From Carex sylvatica (taxonomy: Eukaryota > Streptophyta > Magnoliopsida > Poales > Cyperaceae): a stretch of 64,000 bases of DNA. The notes below the pieces were generated by a model. The model was not told the DNA's origin. It did not search any database and was given only the letters and a program-made list of their open reading frames with translations. Each line of letters opens with the position of its first letter. Position 1 is the first letter of the stretch. Position numbers and translations under genes: made by a program. The stretch spans positions 62,001 to 126,000 of the forward strand of contig CAXKVR010000128.1 of assembly GCA_964058845.1 (NCBI GenBank), in the 5' to 3' direction. Shown piece after piece: positions 1 to 11,997 of this stretch.

Positions 1-41
1 TTTCGTTTCATTTGATTTTCATTTCAAGCATCTTCCGTCTT

Positions 42-338
42 TTTTTTCTTTTTCTTTTTCTTTTTGAAAAGTGGGTCTCACCAGTTTTATTAGAAACTAA
101 TTGAATCTTTTACAAAATTCGGTACTTAAGCAAGTACCAGCAGCTAAGTAATGAAATCAGAGGACCTTATCTCTGGTATTACAAATGATCAACTAGCCTA
201 GTATATACAAAAAACAGTCGCAGAATTATAGAGTATATAGTAAGGGGTAAGGTAGGTAATTAGTACATCACAAAATCTAGCAAATATATTACATCACAAA
301 ATTATAGCAAATTACATTACAGATCGAATTACTGGCTA
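42..338 (-). mobile_element. Short poly(T)-headed retroposon insertion (minus strand)
   Basis: The insert starts with a T-rich tract (a poly(A) tail on the minus strand) and is flanked by a 17-bp direct repeat, CAAGCATCTTCCGTCTT at 25-41 and the same with one mismatch at 339-355. A tail plus a long target duplication is the signature of target-primed reverse transcription. The body, about 270 bp, has no recognisable coding sequence. It sits in older LINE sequence. Family unknown; a SINE or a 5'-truncated LINE is possible. Confidence 0.55.
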
Positions 339-492
339 CAAGCATTTTCCGTCTTATTATGTCTGTTTTTCAAATCCTTTTTATCACAGCCGGGTTTATT
401 GGCAAGGGCAGCCTCACTGGCAAACATCGTCTGGACAGCAGGGACTTGGGCACTCTGGTGGGAAAGGAACAGGAGGGTATTTTCGAATAAGA

Positions 493-3131
493 CACTACTA
501 CAGAAATAGTCATTGTACACTGCACATTGTACACGGATTTGCCAATTTTATATAAAAACCATGTAGAAATTGTAATTTTTTAGAAGCCTGAAATATCTGT
601 GGGATCTCTACACGGGTATTTATTAAAGAATCAGTGTAGAAAGTTGTGGGAGAGCTACACGGACGTTTATTAGAAATGTACACGATTTATTGTTTAAATA
701 ACAGTGTAGAAAACCATGAGAGAACTACACGGATATTTAATTAAAGAACCGTGAAGAAAGGTAGAAATTGTACACAGATGTTTGTTTAAACAACAGTGTA
801 GAAAACTTGTGAGAGCTAAATGGATGTTTAATAAAGAGCCGTGTAGAAAGGTAGAAATTATACACGGTTTTTTATTTAATTAACAGTGTAGAAAGCCTTG
901 AGAGAGCTACGACGTTTAATAAAGAGTCGTGTAGAAATGTTATTTTAGGATTTTGGTTATATAAAAGGCCTTCTCCTTCCAGCGTCGTTTTGATCAATTT
1001 ATAATCACTCTCTCTGTATTGAATGTTGGTCTGATTTCTGCACACAAGGAGACTGGATCTGAGATCTTTGAAGTTAATTTGTATTTCTCCTCTCTATCTT
1101 GCTAAGATTAGTCATGTATATCTTGCTTATTTAGGTTAATTATTAATTAATACATGCATGCTTGATTTATTAAGATAATGTAAATAATTAGTATATTGTG
1201 GACCATTTTTTAAAAGTGAGAAGTAAAAAAAAATGCCTAAGGTCTCAATTATCAGATCTGAGGAAAACCGTTGAAGATCAGTAATAACGCTTTCGCCTAA
1301 AGATGTCTGCACTTCAGAACTGTAAGATTTAAATTACTTTGCTATTTTATTTTGAATTTACGGATTTTGGATTGCTTGTGTTTTTTAATTGCAAAATACG
1401 TCATGAATTATTAAGACTATAATTTGGTATCAGAGCCATCGTAAATTCATATAAGATGCAATAATATTTTTTTTTACGAAATTGATTTTCAATGGTTTGT
1501 ATAAAAGCTATACTGATTCAACTAATTTTTTATTTCCTATTATGTATGCACATATATGTTGATTAATGGATTCTTATTAGAGATGCAATATGTTGGAGAT
1601 CTTTAACCAAAAGGCATCATGTCATGGATCACATTTGAGCTCTTTTTTTGATATGTTGAATCTAATATGCCTTAATTTGTCTGAAATTCTGGTCCAAACT
1701 AGATCATAACTAAGAGTTTTGGCAATGAGCCAAAGCTTTATCACATGGTTACTAAGTGGTAAGGACGTATCTTTTATACACACATTGTATTGGATCTTGA
1801 GGAGTATATGTTATATGGATAACATGGGATTGCATATGTACAAAAGGCAATATCTATATATGTTGCATGAATTGTAATATGTTAGTATTTTCTATGGTTT
1901 TCATATTGTGCTTACTTATACTTTTTATTTTATTAATAGCAATTGATATTTGCGAATGTCTTGCATCTAATTTTTATTGTTACTAACTAATACCAAATTA
2001 TAATTGTAATATGGACCAAAGAAAATGTGTTACACCAAGGAGTAGATTGACGATGTCGATGTACGTGGGCAAGGTGGTTTTAATTTAAATTTTGTAATGC
2101 TAAATATGAATTTTTATAATTTTGTATAATATATTGTATATGAATTATTTATATTGTTGTATAGTTTTAGAATTCTGAGTTTAAAAGGCCTCTGTTTAAT
2201 GTTTTTCTGTTTTGGAATTCTGATTTTCAATGGCTATTAAAACTGGAGGCTAGCCACACACAAAAAAAAATAGAAAAAAAAAATATAATAAGACAATTCT
2301 ATATGGACATTTAACTAAATGTCTATGTAAAAAGATATTTAAACATAAAAAAATAATTAAAATAATAATAAGACAATTCTACACGGAGATTTAACTAAAT
2401 TTCCGTATAAAATGATATTTAAACATATAAAAAAATTAAAAAATAATAAGACAATTCTACACGGAGATTTAACTAAATGTCCGTATAAAAAGATATTTAA
2501 ACATATAAAAAAAATAATAAAATAATAAGACAATTCTACATGGACATTTAACTAAATGAGTTAAATGTCCGTGTAGAAAGGTATTTAACCATAAAAAAAA
2601 TTGAAAAAGAAATAATAAGATAATTCTACACAGGCATTTAACTAAATGTCCGTGTAAAAAAGTATTTAAACATAAAATTTTAAATTTTTGAAAAAATTAG
2701 AAAAAAATAATAATAAGACAATTCTACACGGACATTTAACTAAAATCCGTGTAGAAAGGTATTTAAATATTAAAAAAAATAAAAAAAAAATAAAAAATAA
2801 AAGAGAGAGCTATACGGATATTTAGCTAAATATCCGTATAGAAAGAGTAATCGTACACGGATATTTAGCTAAATGTCCATGTAGAAGGAGTAATCGTACA
2901 CGGCTGTTTATGTAATAATCCTTGTAGCTCAGTTATTTTGAGAGCGACGTTGACAAGTATTTGTACACGGTTGTTTATATAATAATCTGCGTAGCTCTCT
3001 TATAATCGCACACAAATAAATATTCGTGTGTATTTATTCAAGGATTTCTACATCCTCACACTCTATATGGTAGAAAATCTATGTAGCTCCTCCTATTATG
3101 TCTGAGTGCAATATCTTATTCTGTAGTAGTG
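493..3131. mobile_element. Non-autonomous CACTA (En/Spm-type) DNA transposon
   Basis: The ends are inverted repeats: CACTACTACAGAAAT at 493 and its reverse complement finishing ...TTCTGTAGTAGTG at 3131. The element is bounded by a perfect 3-bp target duplication AGA (490-492 and 3132-3134), diagnostic of CACTA elements. Both flanks carry many subterminal repeats of the type TACACGG / CCGTGTAGA in both orientations (about 530-930 and 2290-3090), the expected transposase-binding arrays. No transposase reading frame is present in 2.6 kb, so it would depend on an autonomous partner. It sits inside a LINE fragment. Confidence 0.9.
950..1440 (+). mobile_element. Possible LTR-retrotransposon 5' end (promoter and tRNA-Met primer site) inside the CACTA
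   Basis: A TATA-like TATATAAAAGG lies at about 957-968. At 1425-1438 there is TGGTATCAGAGCCA, an exact match to the usual initiator-tRNA-Met primer binding site of plant LTR elements. The stretch between could be part of a 5' LTR. No matching second LTR and no gag or pol reading frame follow, so this is either a captured or nested fragment or a chance match. Confidence 0.35.
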
Positions 3132-3208
3132 AGAAAAAACCTGTGGCATTGCTAATTAATGATACGGCAAGCGATATCCAATTCTGGTGGCAAAATTACA
3201 AGTTGTAA

Positions 3209-3445
3209 GGTGGGAAACTTCATGGACCATGCATGACGGTGCATTCTGCCTTCTTCTTGCAGCTATTTGGAGAAGTTCGGCTTCTCAAGCTTAGAGATTT
3301 GTATAAATGAATTTTCTGTTGGTTTCTTTTTCTTACATCCAAAAGTTTTTCTGCACTTTGGATCTTTTGTAAAGATCTTTTTTTTTATCTATAAAATCAA
3401 AGTGTTAACGGTATTTCGCCGTCAACCATAAAAAAAAGAAAAAGA
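3209..3445 (+). other. LINE 3' untranslated tail ending in A-rich tract
   Basis: Non-coding sequence follows the LINE stop codon and ends in an A-rich run at about 3428-3445, in the position expected for a LINE poly(A) tail. No clear target duplication is visible because the 5' end is not defined. Confidence 0.4.
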
Positions 3446-4874
3446 ATCCTTTTTATCTGAAACATTTTGAAAAGGAAAAAAAAAAAAAAATTTATTGATC
3501 TAATGCTCTTAATAAGCTATCATAACACTATCGGTGCCAAGACATTCAGTACTAAAGAAAAAAGAAAAAGGTACTGAAATCGTATCATATTCTAACTTGA
3601 AGTCAGTGGAATGAAATCATCAATACTAGTTTACAATCTGACATCTGTCTTCTTCAAAAACTTTTAGGATAGCCATCCAATATACTAAAGAACAATTTAC
3701 TGGTTAGAAATAAAATTTAGTTCATTTCCTTCCTCCTCGTAGGATGCACATGCTCTTTTGTTTATTGTCAAATGGAAGCATCTTCATGTTATTAATTAGA
3801 TCTTCTATTATAATGTCAAGTATATCCTGTGTTTAAGAAATTTACTCTATCGACTACCTGTAATTATAAAAAAAAAAAAAATCATGATAATTTGTTTTAT
3901 CAAAAAAGTGTCGACATCCTTTTGACACCTTAATCAATTTCGTTTTGATTGAAAATCATCCTAATTCATTTATTGCACGACGTGTCGATAATAGTTACAG
4001 CTCAGATGGAAGTATATCTTTTATATATATGTCACTGTTGAAAATAGACATTATCCGTATTTATTTTAATCTGATAAAAAATAACTTTATTCGTATTCTT
4101 ATTTTTTGAAGTTTCCCAAGTAATCATATTCAAATAGTAATTAGTTATATCATTTTTTTTTTTGTTTAAGAATCAACTTAATGCTTTTGTTGCACAAGTT
4201 GATGAGAACGAGATTTGGAATATTTACGGATATGATACAATACAGTTTGGATGAAAGTAACTTTATATCTGTATCTAGAACATTATTATCGGTAATTTAT
4301 TTTTATCATTCATATATTTATTTCTCCAGATTCAACGTTATTCTTAGTTTTTAATTTGTTAATCAAAATTATGCTGGCAATCCCAATGCTAGCTTGCTGC
4401 ACTTGCATCTAATTAATGTCATGAATCCTCTGTTTAACAAATTTACTCAGTGTTTACGTGTAATTAATTATAAAAAATAATTGTGAGAATTTTTTCTACC
4501 AATAGAGTGTCGACATATTTTGACACCTTAATCTATTATTATTTTTGAAAATCATCCTAATTTATTTGTTGCATGACGAGTCGATACTTAATTTGAAACT
4601 AAAAATGCTTACGGTTATAATGTAGTTTGCATGAAAACATTTTTATATTTATATCCGTTAAAAATAGACGTTATCCGTATTTTTTATTTGGTAAAAAATA
4701 ATTTTGTTAATACTCTTGTATTCTTATTTATTGAAGTTAAACAAATAATAATATTCATATAGGAATAGTTTTATCACTTGTATAAATAGAACATTAAATA
4801 CTTTTATTTACTTTTTAGCAAATATATATATATATATATATTGTGTTATGCGACTAATTAAGTCTATATATTGA

Positions 4875-5775
4875 GTATGTTTGGATGACAGTTAGAATAT
4901 AATAGCGAAATTTGAAAATAATATATGAGAATAGAGAAAAAATAGTGATTTTCAAATTAGTGTAAAAATAATATTGTTTGAATTAGTAAAAATATTGTTT
5001 GGATTTTACATTTGGAATAGTGAATAGCTGTAATCGATAAATAATAGTGTTAACAATGTTCTAATTAAGGAAAATATTGGTAAGTGGGGTCTCTAACAAA
5101 TTGTGTCACAACATGAAGATAACAGAAGTGGTGCTAATTTTGCCATTTTAGACTGTGTTGGCGGAAATATGGGAAAAAACTATTTTTTTCTCTCTTTCAC
5201 ATTTTTGAATAGTAGCTATTCCAACATTTATAGGAATAGATAATAACAACTATTCTAACTATTCCAAATAGTAATAATATTGTTCGAAGAGTAGAACTAA
5301 GGTATTCTAAAGTTCACCAAGCCCATAGTGAACTCAAGTCTAAAACCTATCAAATCGGCTTCAAATTATGAATCCAAACCATTGAGACCCGCCTATCTTA
5401 CGAGTGATGCATCTACATGTGAAAATTTTAAACATTTAAATTCATTTAGTATAAAGTCAAGTAGTCAAAATTAGAAGCTTAATAAATTAATTTTGAGGCA
5501 TTCATTTTTGAACTTTTTTTTACCACTTGACTTTATACTAAATTAATTCAAATGTTTAAAATTTTCATATGTAGACGCCTCACTCATAAGGTAGGCGGAT
5601 TTCAACGGTTCAGATTTGTCATTTCAAACCCATTTGATGGGTTATAGACTTGAGTTCACCAAAGGACTTCGTGAACTTAAGAACACCCTAGTTCTACTCT
5701 TGTTTGAATGCACATTGCTATTTTGAATAACCTCTATTATAAAATAGCTCATATTGTTAACACATTCAAACATAC
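4875..5775. mobile_element. TIR DNA element interrupted by a nested MITE
   Basis: The ends are inverted repeats beginning GTATGTTTGGATG (4875) and ending CATTCAAACATAC (5775). The body is non-coding. A complete MITE (5289-5699) has inserted in it. No convincing target duplication is seen, so the superfamily is not assigned. Confidence 0.5.
5289..5699. mobile_element. Foldback MITE, Mutator-like
   Basis: The 411-bp element folds back over most of its length. It begins GAGTAGAACTAAGGTATTC and ends with GAACACCCTAGTTCTACTC. It is flanked by a 9-bp target duplication with one mismatch, TTGTTCGAA (5280-5288) and TTGTTTGAA (5700-5708). A 9-bp duplication fits Mutator-like transposition. There is no coding sequence. 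A second, left-truncated copy lies at 28800-29159. Confidence 0.75.
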
Positions 5776-6937
5776 TTATCCTATTCTTGACATCAACAAA
5801 GTGTCGACATCCTTTTGACCCTTGATCAATTTCGTTTTGTTTGAAAAATCATTATAATTCATTTATTGCAATACGGGTCCATAACAATTTACTACAGATC
5901 GGAAGGAAGTATTTATATATACATATATCCATTAAAATAGACGTTATCTGTAATTAATTTTTATTTGATAAAAATTAACTTTATTTGTACTCTTAAATTC
6001 TTCTCATTAACTAAAATTAAATTTATACGTACGGATGTTTACAGGATATTATTAACTTTATATATGCATCCAATGAGAATAAACATTATCCGTACATTTT
6101 GTTTGGATCTTTGATATTTTTTTTTCTCCGGATACAGTGTGATTCTAATTAGTTCTTAATTTGTCAATCAAAATTAAGCTGGTCCCAATGCTACCTGCAC
6201 TTGCATCGATCTAATGTCATGAATCCCGTGTTTAACAAATTTACTATATTGTCTACGTGTAATTATAAAAAATAATTGTGATAATTTTTTTCTACCAATA
6301 GAAAGTCGACATCATTTGACACATTAATTTATTTTTTTTGAAAAATTATCTTAACCCGTTTGTTGCATGACAAAACGACGACTTTGAAACTAGAGATGTT
6401 TACGGATATAATACAGTTCATATATAGAAGTATATTTATATATATCTGTTGACGTTATACAAGTAATAATAATACAAGTAATAATATTCATTTATTATTT
6501 TTGAGAGATCATCATAATCCATTTGTTGCACGACAAGAGGACGACTTTGAAACTAGAGATGTTTGCTGGTATAATACAGTTTGGATGGAAGTATTTTAAT
6601 ATCTACTGTTGCGAATACATATTATGTGTAATGTGTTTATTTGATAAAATATAAGTTTTTCCATACTCTCGTATTTTTATTTATTGAAGTTGCACAAGTA
6701 ATTCATTTGTTGCAGAACAAAACGACGAGTTTGAAACTAGAGATTTTTAAAGATATAATACAGTTTGGATGAAAGTGTTCTTATTCTCATAAAATTTCCG
6801 ACTGCTGAATAGGCTCTAGTGTTGTTTCTTCCGTGTATTAAAAAAATCACCATCTTTCTTATTCCATGGTAAGAAATATACAGTTTTAAGTTTATTTCTT
6901 TATTCTTTTTGGATGTCCATGCTTATTTATATATTGG

Positions 6938-7150
6938 GGAATTTCATGTGTACTCCTCAAAATTAAACATCGGAATTACGCATCCCCCTGCTAAATTTCA
7001 TAATAGCATATTTATCCTTCTAATCTTGAAAAATTTACTAATTTATTCATGTTATTGTGGTTTTTTCTAAAAGTTCATATTAAATTTACAAAATAATTAT
7101 TTTATCTTTTATTAAAAAAAAATGTAACATGTTTAAGTAAAATTAATATC
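6938..7150. mobile_element. Half of a foldback MITE (GGGGAATTTCA family)
   Basis: It begins GGGGAATTTCATGTGTAC and matches the left arm of the full copy at 18796-19461. The right arm is missing. Confidence 0.5.
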
Positions 7151-7542
7151 AATATTTTAATTATTATTTTTTCAAGAACAAATGGTTCGTTTATGATCTA
7201 ATAATCTTCTGTCAAAGGGAAAATGTCATCATGTTAATGATATATTTATTTCTAGAGATAAGAGTTAATTAACTTAGTTTATAAATTGTTAATTAAAATA
7301 AACCTATCCGAATGTTATGAAACGTACGTGTGATTAATTAATTTGCTCTACACCTCCGAATTTGTACTTACAAGAATAATTATAATCATATAATTTGTTA
7401 GTGTCGACATCCTTGTGACATCTTAATATATTTTTTTTATTGTTACAAAATCTATCTTAATCTATTTGTTTTGCGACGACTTTCAGATTGGAGATGTCCA
7501 CATGAATGATATAGTTAGGATGGAAGTATATATTTTTAGATG

Positions 7543-7936
7543 AGGGTTCAATCTTTATCATGTTTTTATTTTTAAAACATTAATAACTCAAAATTTAAAT
7601 CATAAATGAAAAAATATAACTGTTAGATGTGTTCTATATGATTTTCACTACGTGTTTATAAAAAAAATATTGCATTCAAATTTTGTTTTTATGTGAATTA
7701 GTAAATTAAAAAATGAACGTCTAGAATTTATCTGCATTAGTTCATTTTTACAAGTTCTTGATGACAAAAACAATAAAGTTAAAATATCATAATTTTTTAT
7801 ACATGCATAGATAATATAATGTAGATCATATTTAATAATTTTATTTTGACATTTTAAGTTTTAAATTTTGAGTTATGAAAGTTTTTGAAAATAGAAGCAT
7901 GATGAAGACACAAAAATAGGGACATTTGAACTCTCA
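7543..7936. mobile_element. Foldback MITE (GAGGGTTCAA family), copy 1
   Basis: The left end is GAGGGTTCAATC and the right end GGGACATTTGAACTCTC. The arms are long and imperfectly complementary, including AACTCAAAATTTAAA against TTTAAATTTTGAGTT. A second copy is at 30466-30872. No coding sequence and no clear target duplication. Confidence 0.6.
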
Positions 7937-8664
7937 TATTTTTATATATGTATTTTCAACATTATCCGCATTATTTTTTTATTGATAATAAATCTTATAT
8001 AATGAATGGTAATTGCATTTTACGCAAATGCATCTTGTATGTCAGTTGACTATTTAAATAGGTTTACCTTATAGAGTCATGAAGCTTTGTGTCAATTACT
8101 TGAGAATATTTAAAAATTAGATCTTTCATGTTTCAGATCACCTCATGTTAAATTTAATTGGATCAAATTTTGATCGTTTGATATTTTTTAAATCATTGAA
8201 CCTATTGGGTTCGAATCCTGATATTGGATCCGATGGGTTTTCTATTCGGGTGATGGGCCATATTTTACCAACGTTGGTAAAATAAATATTTCACACAATA
8301 AACAATCTATTGCAAACAAAGTTAAATAAATATTTAAGATGATGGAGAAAAATATTAACAGTACTAGTCAACCTAATAATTTACTGTCATGACAATTTCT
8401 TGCGACATATGTCGACATATTGAGTTTGTCTAATTGCAATTCTGATTTCATAATAAAAAGAAAGTCAAATCCATTTTTTAATATCAAACAAGATGCTCGT
8501 CTTTCTAACTTGTTAGACTAGAGACGCCCCTTTAATAATCACCCAAATTCAATTTGGTTGGTTGAGAGCACTAGCATTTGTCATTAACAGAACATTACAT
8601 TCTCCAATAGAACAATTCAAATTAAATCCTAAGAAACATAGAAGAAAAAAGAGAGGGAGAGACA
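7937..8664. other. Upstream region of the ZIP gene; no gene seen
   Basis: AT-rich non-coding sequence. No canonical TATA box could be placed with confidence. The last 130 bases (about 8535-8664) are the 5' leader, because inverted copies of the same stretch accompany the duplicated exon 1 fragments downstream. The first ATG in this leader is the ZIP start. Confidence 0.4.
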
Positions 8665-11253
8665 ATGACAAAACTATGTTGCTCAAGTGTAACATTGCTC
8701 ATAGTTCTAGTGACACTGTGTCTCCTCCCATTGACGGCTCACTCGAGCGAATGCGAATGCTCAGAAGAGGATTCCGACATAGACAAGACGGAGGCGCGCA
8801 AGATGCACATAGTGGCCATCTTCGTCATTTTAGCGGCCAGTACAATCGGCTGCTCCATCCCTGCACTCGGGCGGTGGGTTCCTGCTATCAGTCCTGAGAA
8901 AGACTATTTTTTCTTAATTAAGGCTTTCGCTGCTGGCGTCATTCTTGCCACCGGCTTTATTCACATCCTCCCAGATGCCATCGAAAAGTTGACATCGCCA
9001 TGTCTTCCCGAATCACCGTGGCAGAATTTTCCGTTTGCTGGCTTCGGAGCCATGATTGCTGCAATAGGTACGTTGCAGTATATAATATATGTCCTCAAAT
9101 AATAATGACATAGGAAGCTGACTGATTGATATAAACTTTTGATTAATTTGGTTTCTTGTTTCTCCCTTTCCATATAATTAATATTCCTATATTAAATGAA
9201 AAGAATCCACTTATAATTACCGTGGGACTTATCCTAAATGTCAATCATAGATTGATTAAAACTTTCTAAACCATATGCGCAGATACATTTCATACAAAGT
9301 GACTTTACAATCTCTAACATGACCATCTAAGTCTTTTTTGTAGTGTATTGAAACATGACCATAAAATAAATGGATTTAAACTAAGAAATAATATATGCTA
9401 TTGTTGCTAAATATAAAGGGGCCGGGACAACTTAAAATTTAAACCGGGGTTTTATGGTTAAACAAAACTCAGGAATAGATTGATTCTTTTTTCTTCTAAA
9501 ATGCCGTTCTTAAAATTTGCGATAAATTTATACAATTAATATTTTTAAAGACAAGGTATTAAAGTAATACTTCAATAAAGAAACTTTTGGAAGAAAAAAA
9601 TGAAACTATAGTTAATGGAATTGAAATATGATTTTCGAAAAAGGGACCTGAAATGGACAGCCTAATTAAGGTCCCATTAAGAAACAAATCCATGTCATAT
9701 GGAAAATTGAGTTCTGTATTTAATTTTGCATTTAATTGTCATTAATTAGTATGTAATATTTGCTAAAAAAGAAACACCACAGTAAAACCCTTTTGTTTAT
9801 ATAAAAAGTAAAAAAAAAATATAAAAAATCAAGCAAGCATAGCTATTATAGTTGGTCCATGAGATTGAATTCATCTATGTCATGCAGCAGCTTTATAATT
9901 AATAGAGATATACTGTATGTATGTTTTCTTTTTAAATATCGAATTGATAGAAATCAAAGAAATTCATCAAAATTATTCACAAATAAACATTAAAAGAGAT
10001 CTTAATATTAATTACTTGTTAACTTGTGTTGTGTTTATATCTCTGTCTACGGAGATCATCGATGCATAGAGATAATTTATCACTGTTGGTTATACTTTCC
10101 TTCTCCTTTTGTGTTATGCCATCATTTGAGCAAACTGTTATAATCCCAAATTTTTATGATTAATAATCTAACACACGATTGATAGGTACACTAATGATGG
10201 ACACTATTGCAACTGGATATTTCAGCAGGCGACACTTTAAGAAGGCGGCATCTGCAGTCAACAATTTAGAGGCAACCGTTGAGGCAGAGCGGGGGCATGC
10301 AGATCATGTGCATGTGCATACTCACGCTTCACATGGGCATGCTCATGGTGCAGCCATGATGGTTGAGGCTGCAACCAACAGTGATGGAGATAGTAAACTC
10401 ATTCGTAACCGTGTCATATCAAAGGTTAGAAACAAGATGATTGTTATCATCAATTTAACTTGCACTATGATTAATAGAACATTTTGAATTATGAAACTAA
10501 AGTTTACTTTTGTTGTTTCCTTAATGAAGGTATTGGAACTAGGAATTATAGTTCATTCTGTGATTATTGGAATGTCTGTGGGTGCATCAGATACACCATC
10601 TACCATAAGGCCCCTTATTGCTGCTCTAACATTTCACCAGTTCTTTGAGGGTCTTGGTCTTGGATCCTGCATTGCTCAGGTAAATTTTGACTAATTATAT
10701 ATTATGTTCTAATAGCAGATAATTTTTTTACCCCAACGTATGCAAAACTATTTTATGATGACATGCCATGTATAGTGCCCTAGTCCCATAGTTTTGAGAC
10801 GATGAAATTATCAGCATAATATAATTATTAGTGTTTCTAATGTTACATTTCAATCAAATTAAATTTTCATGAAATCATGTACGCATATATTATGTACTTT
10901 TTAAGCATATAGCTAAATAACATAAATCTTTACTTCAACAATTGCAGGCAAAATTTCGTTTGAAATCGGTGGTTATAATGTCGATCTTTTTTTCACTGAC
11001 AACTCCAGTGGGAATTGTCATAGGTATTGGCATAGCATCCAGCTACAATGAAAACAGTCACACTGCATTGATTGTTGAAGGGCTTTTGGACTCTGTCTCA
11101 GCAGGAATTCTGATATACATGTCACTTGTTGATCTTCTTGCTGAGGATTTCATGAATCCGCGCGTGCAAAACCGCAGCAAGTTACAGTTACTAATAAACA
11201 TTTTCTTGCTTCTGGGTGCAGGTCTAATGTCTCTGCTTGCCAAATGGGCTTAA
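8665..11253 (+). CDS. ZIP-family divalent metal (Zn/Fe) transporter, four exons
   Basis: Exons are 8665-9067, 10186-10424, 10530-10679 and 10948-11253; all introns are GT-AG and the joined frame is 365 codons plus TAA. The product is a typical plant ZIP/IRT protein that moves Zn2+, Fe2+ or related ions into the cytosol. An N-terminal hydrophobic signal (about 1-27) is followed by a Cys/Glu-rich start of the mature protein. The variable loop between TM3 and TM4 holds a His-rich metal-binding stretch ([17 protein letters not shown], about 172-188). TM4 has [12 protein letters not shown] (H223) and TM5 [10 protein letters not shown] (H250, E254), the transport-site motifs. The end LLAKWA is typical. 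The start is the first ATG in the leader. Intron 1 is long (1118 bp). Substrate cannot be fixed from sequence. Confidence 0.93.
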
Positions 11254-11929
11254 AATTTCATTTGATGAGAGTTTACCCATGAATCTTTACAATTTTTATT
11301 TTTCTATTGAATGATGTTTCAGCATTTTCTAATTGTTGAGTTCCTTTATTTATTTATTTTTTTGAAAAATCAAGTTGGAGGCATAACGGTGCTTTGGCAC
11401 TTTTTATTGAATCATAATTTTTTTATTGTGTATTTTTTTTTTTTGATGAATGATTGTATATTTTATGGTTGGAGACTCAAAATTTGTATAATCATATTTT
11501 ATTGATTTGATTTGTATAAACTCCTTTTTTCCATAATTTGGATCAGTATTAGAAAAGACATCAACATTCTTGTTAGAACCTGCATTTTAAATACAAATTG
11601 AATGCAGCTTATTCTTTCTATACTGCTAAATTGTCAGATAAAAGTCAAATGGCTGTATAGTACTCATGTTTTCAAAACCTCGTTCTATTTTGACCAAATT
11701 TATTGAATTTTTTCCTCATCAATTGCAAGTTTTGTAATCACATATATATATAGTTTTGAAATCAAAAAATCAAATTCTATACTGTTGACTTTCCGGTCCG
11801 TTTATTCGATGTAAAGTTAACACACTAACTGAGTTTACTGAATAAATGCAAGCTAAAATTATTCTTGTTAAAAAATCATTTTTGTCATGTTGTTTAATTC
11901 TCCTTCTCAGTAAAATGAATATGTTGAGT
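11254..11929. other. ZIP 3' flank; no gene seen
   Basis: This is the 3' untranslated region and AT-rich spacer. The first about 40 bases recur after the ZIP pseudogene at 17002-17030, showing that the duplicated segment included the 3' end. Short reading frames here have no recognisable content. Confidence 0.5.
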
Positions 11930-11997
11930 AAGATATATACCACGCTAAAAATTAAATTAATCAAAACTTGGAAATCATTCCTATAATGTAAAGTACC

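Larger units (their letters stand above)
384..3208 (+). pseudogene. LINE (L1-type) ORF2 C-terminal fragment, split by a CACTA element
   Basis: Read across the CACTA insertion, with one copy of its AGA target duplication removed, one frame runs from about 384 to 492 and then 3135 to 3208, ending in TAA. The translation includes TWALWWERNRRVF just before the junction and SDIQFWWQNYKL at the end. A Trp-rich stretch plus W-x-E-R-N-x-R-x-F is typical of the region after the zf-RVT domain at the C-terminus of plant L1-type LINE proteins. The 5' portion is outside the window or decayed. The family call rests on this short motif and is moderate. Confidence 0.5.
3740..7530. repeat. Decayed tandem repeat region upstream of the ZIP gene (unit about 0.6 kb)
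   Basis: A block recurs around 3790-4180, 4410-4790, 5780-6000, 6205-6480, 6490-6790 (part) and 7310-7530. Landmarks are GTGTCGACATCC followed by TTTGACACCTTAAT, then a stretch with TTGTTGCA(C/T)GAC, then GATATAATACAGTTTGGATG. The copies differ by many substitutions and indels and are interrupted by TIR and foldback elements. There is no coding potential. Unit origin unknown; old tandem duplication is the simplest reading. Confidence 0.6.

Noticed and set aside
329..520. Minus-strand frame with KPGCDKK, at first reminiscent of a wall-associated kinase start
   Set aside because: The similarity stops after a few residues, the frame runs into the CACTA end, and the plus strand here reads as a LINE C-terminus.
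8562..8897. Alternative upstream start giving a 111-codon frame over ZIP exon 1
   Set aside because: Wrong phase; the ZIP frame from 8665 has a signal sequence and family motifs and splices to later exons.
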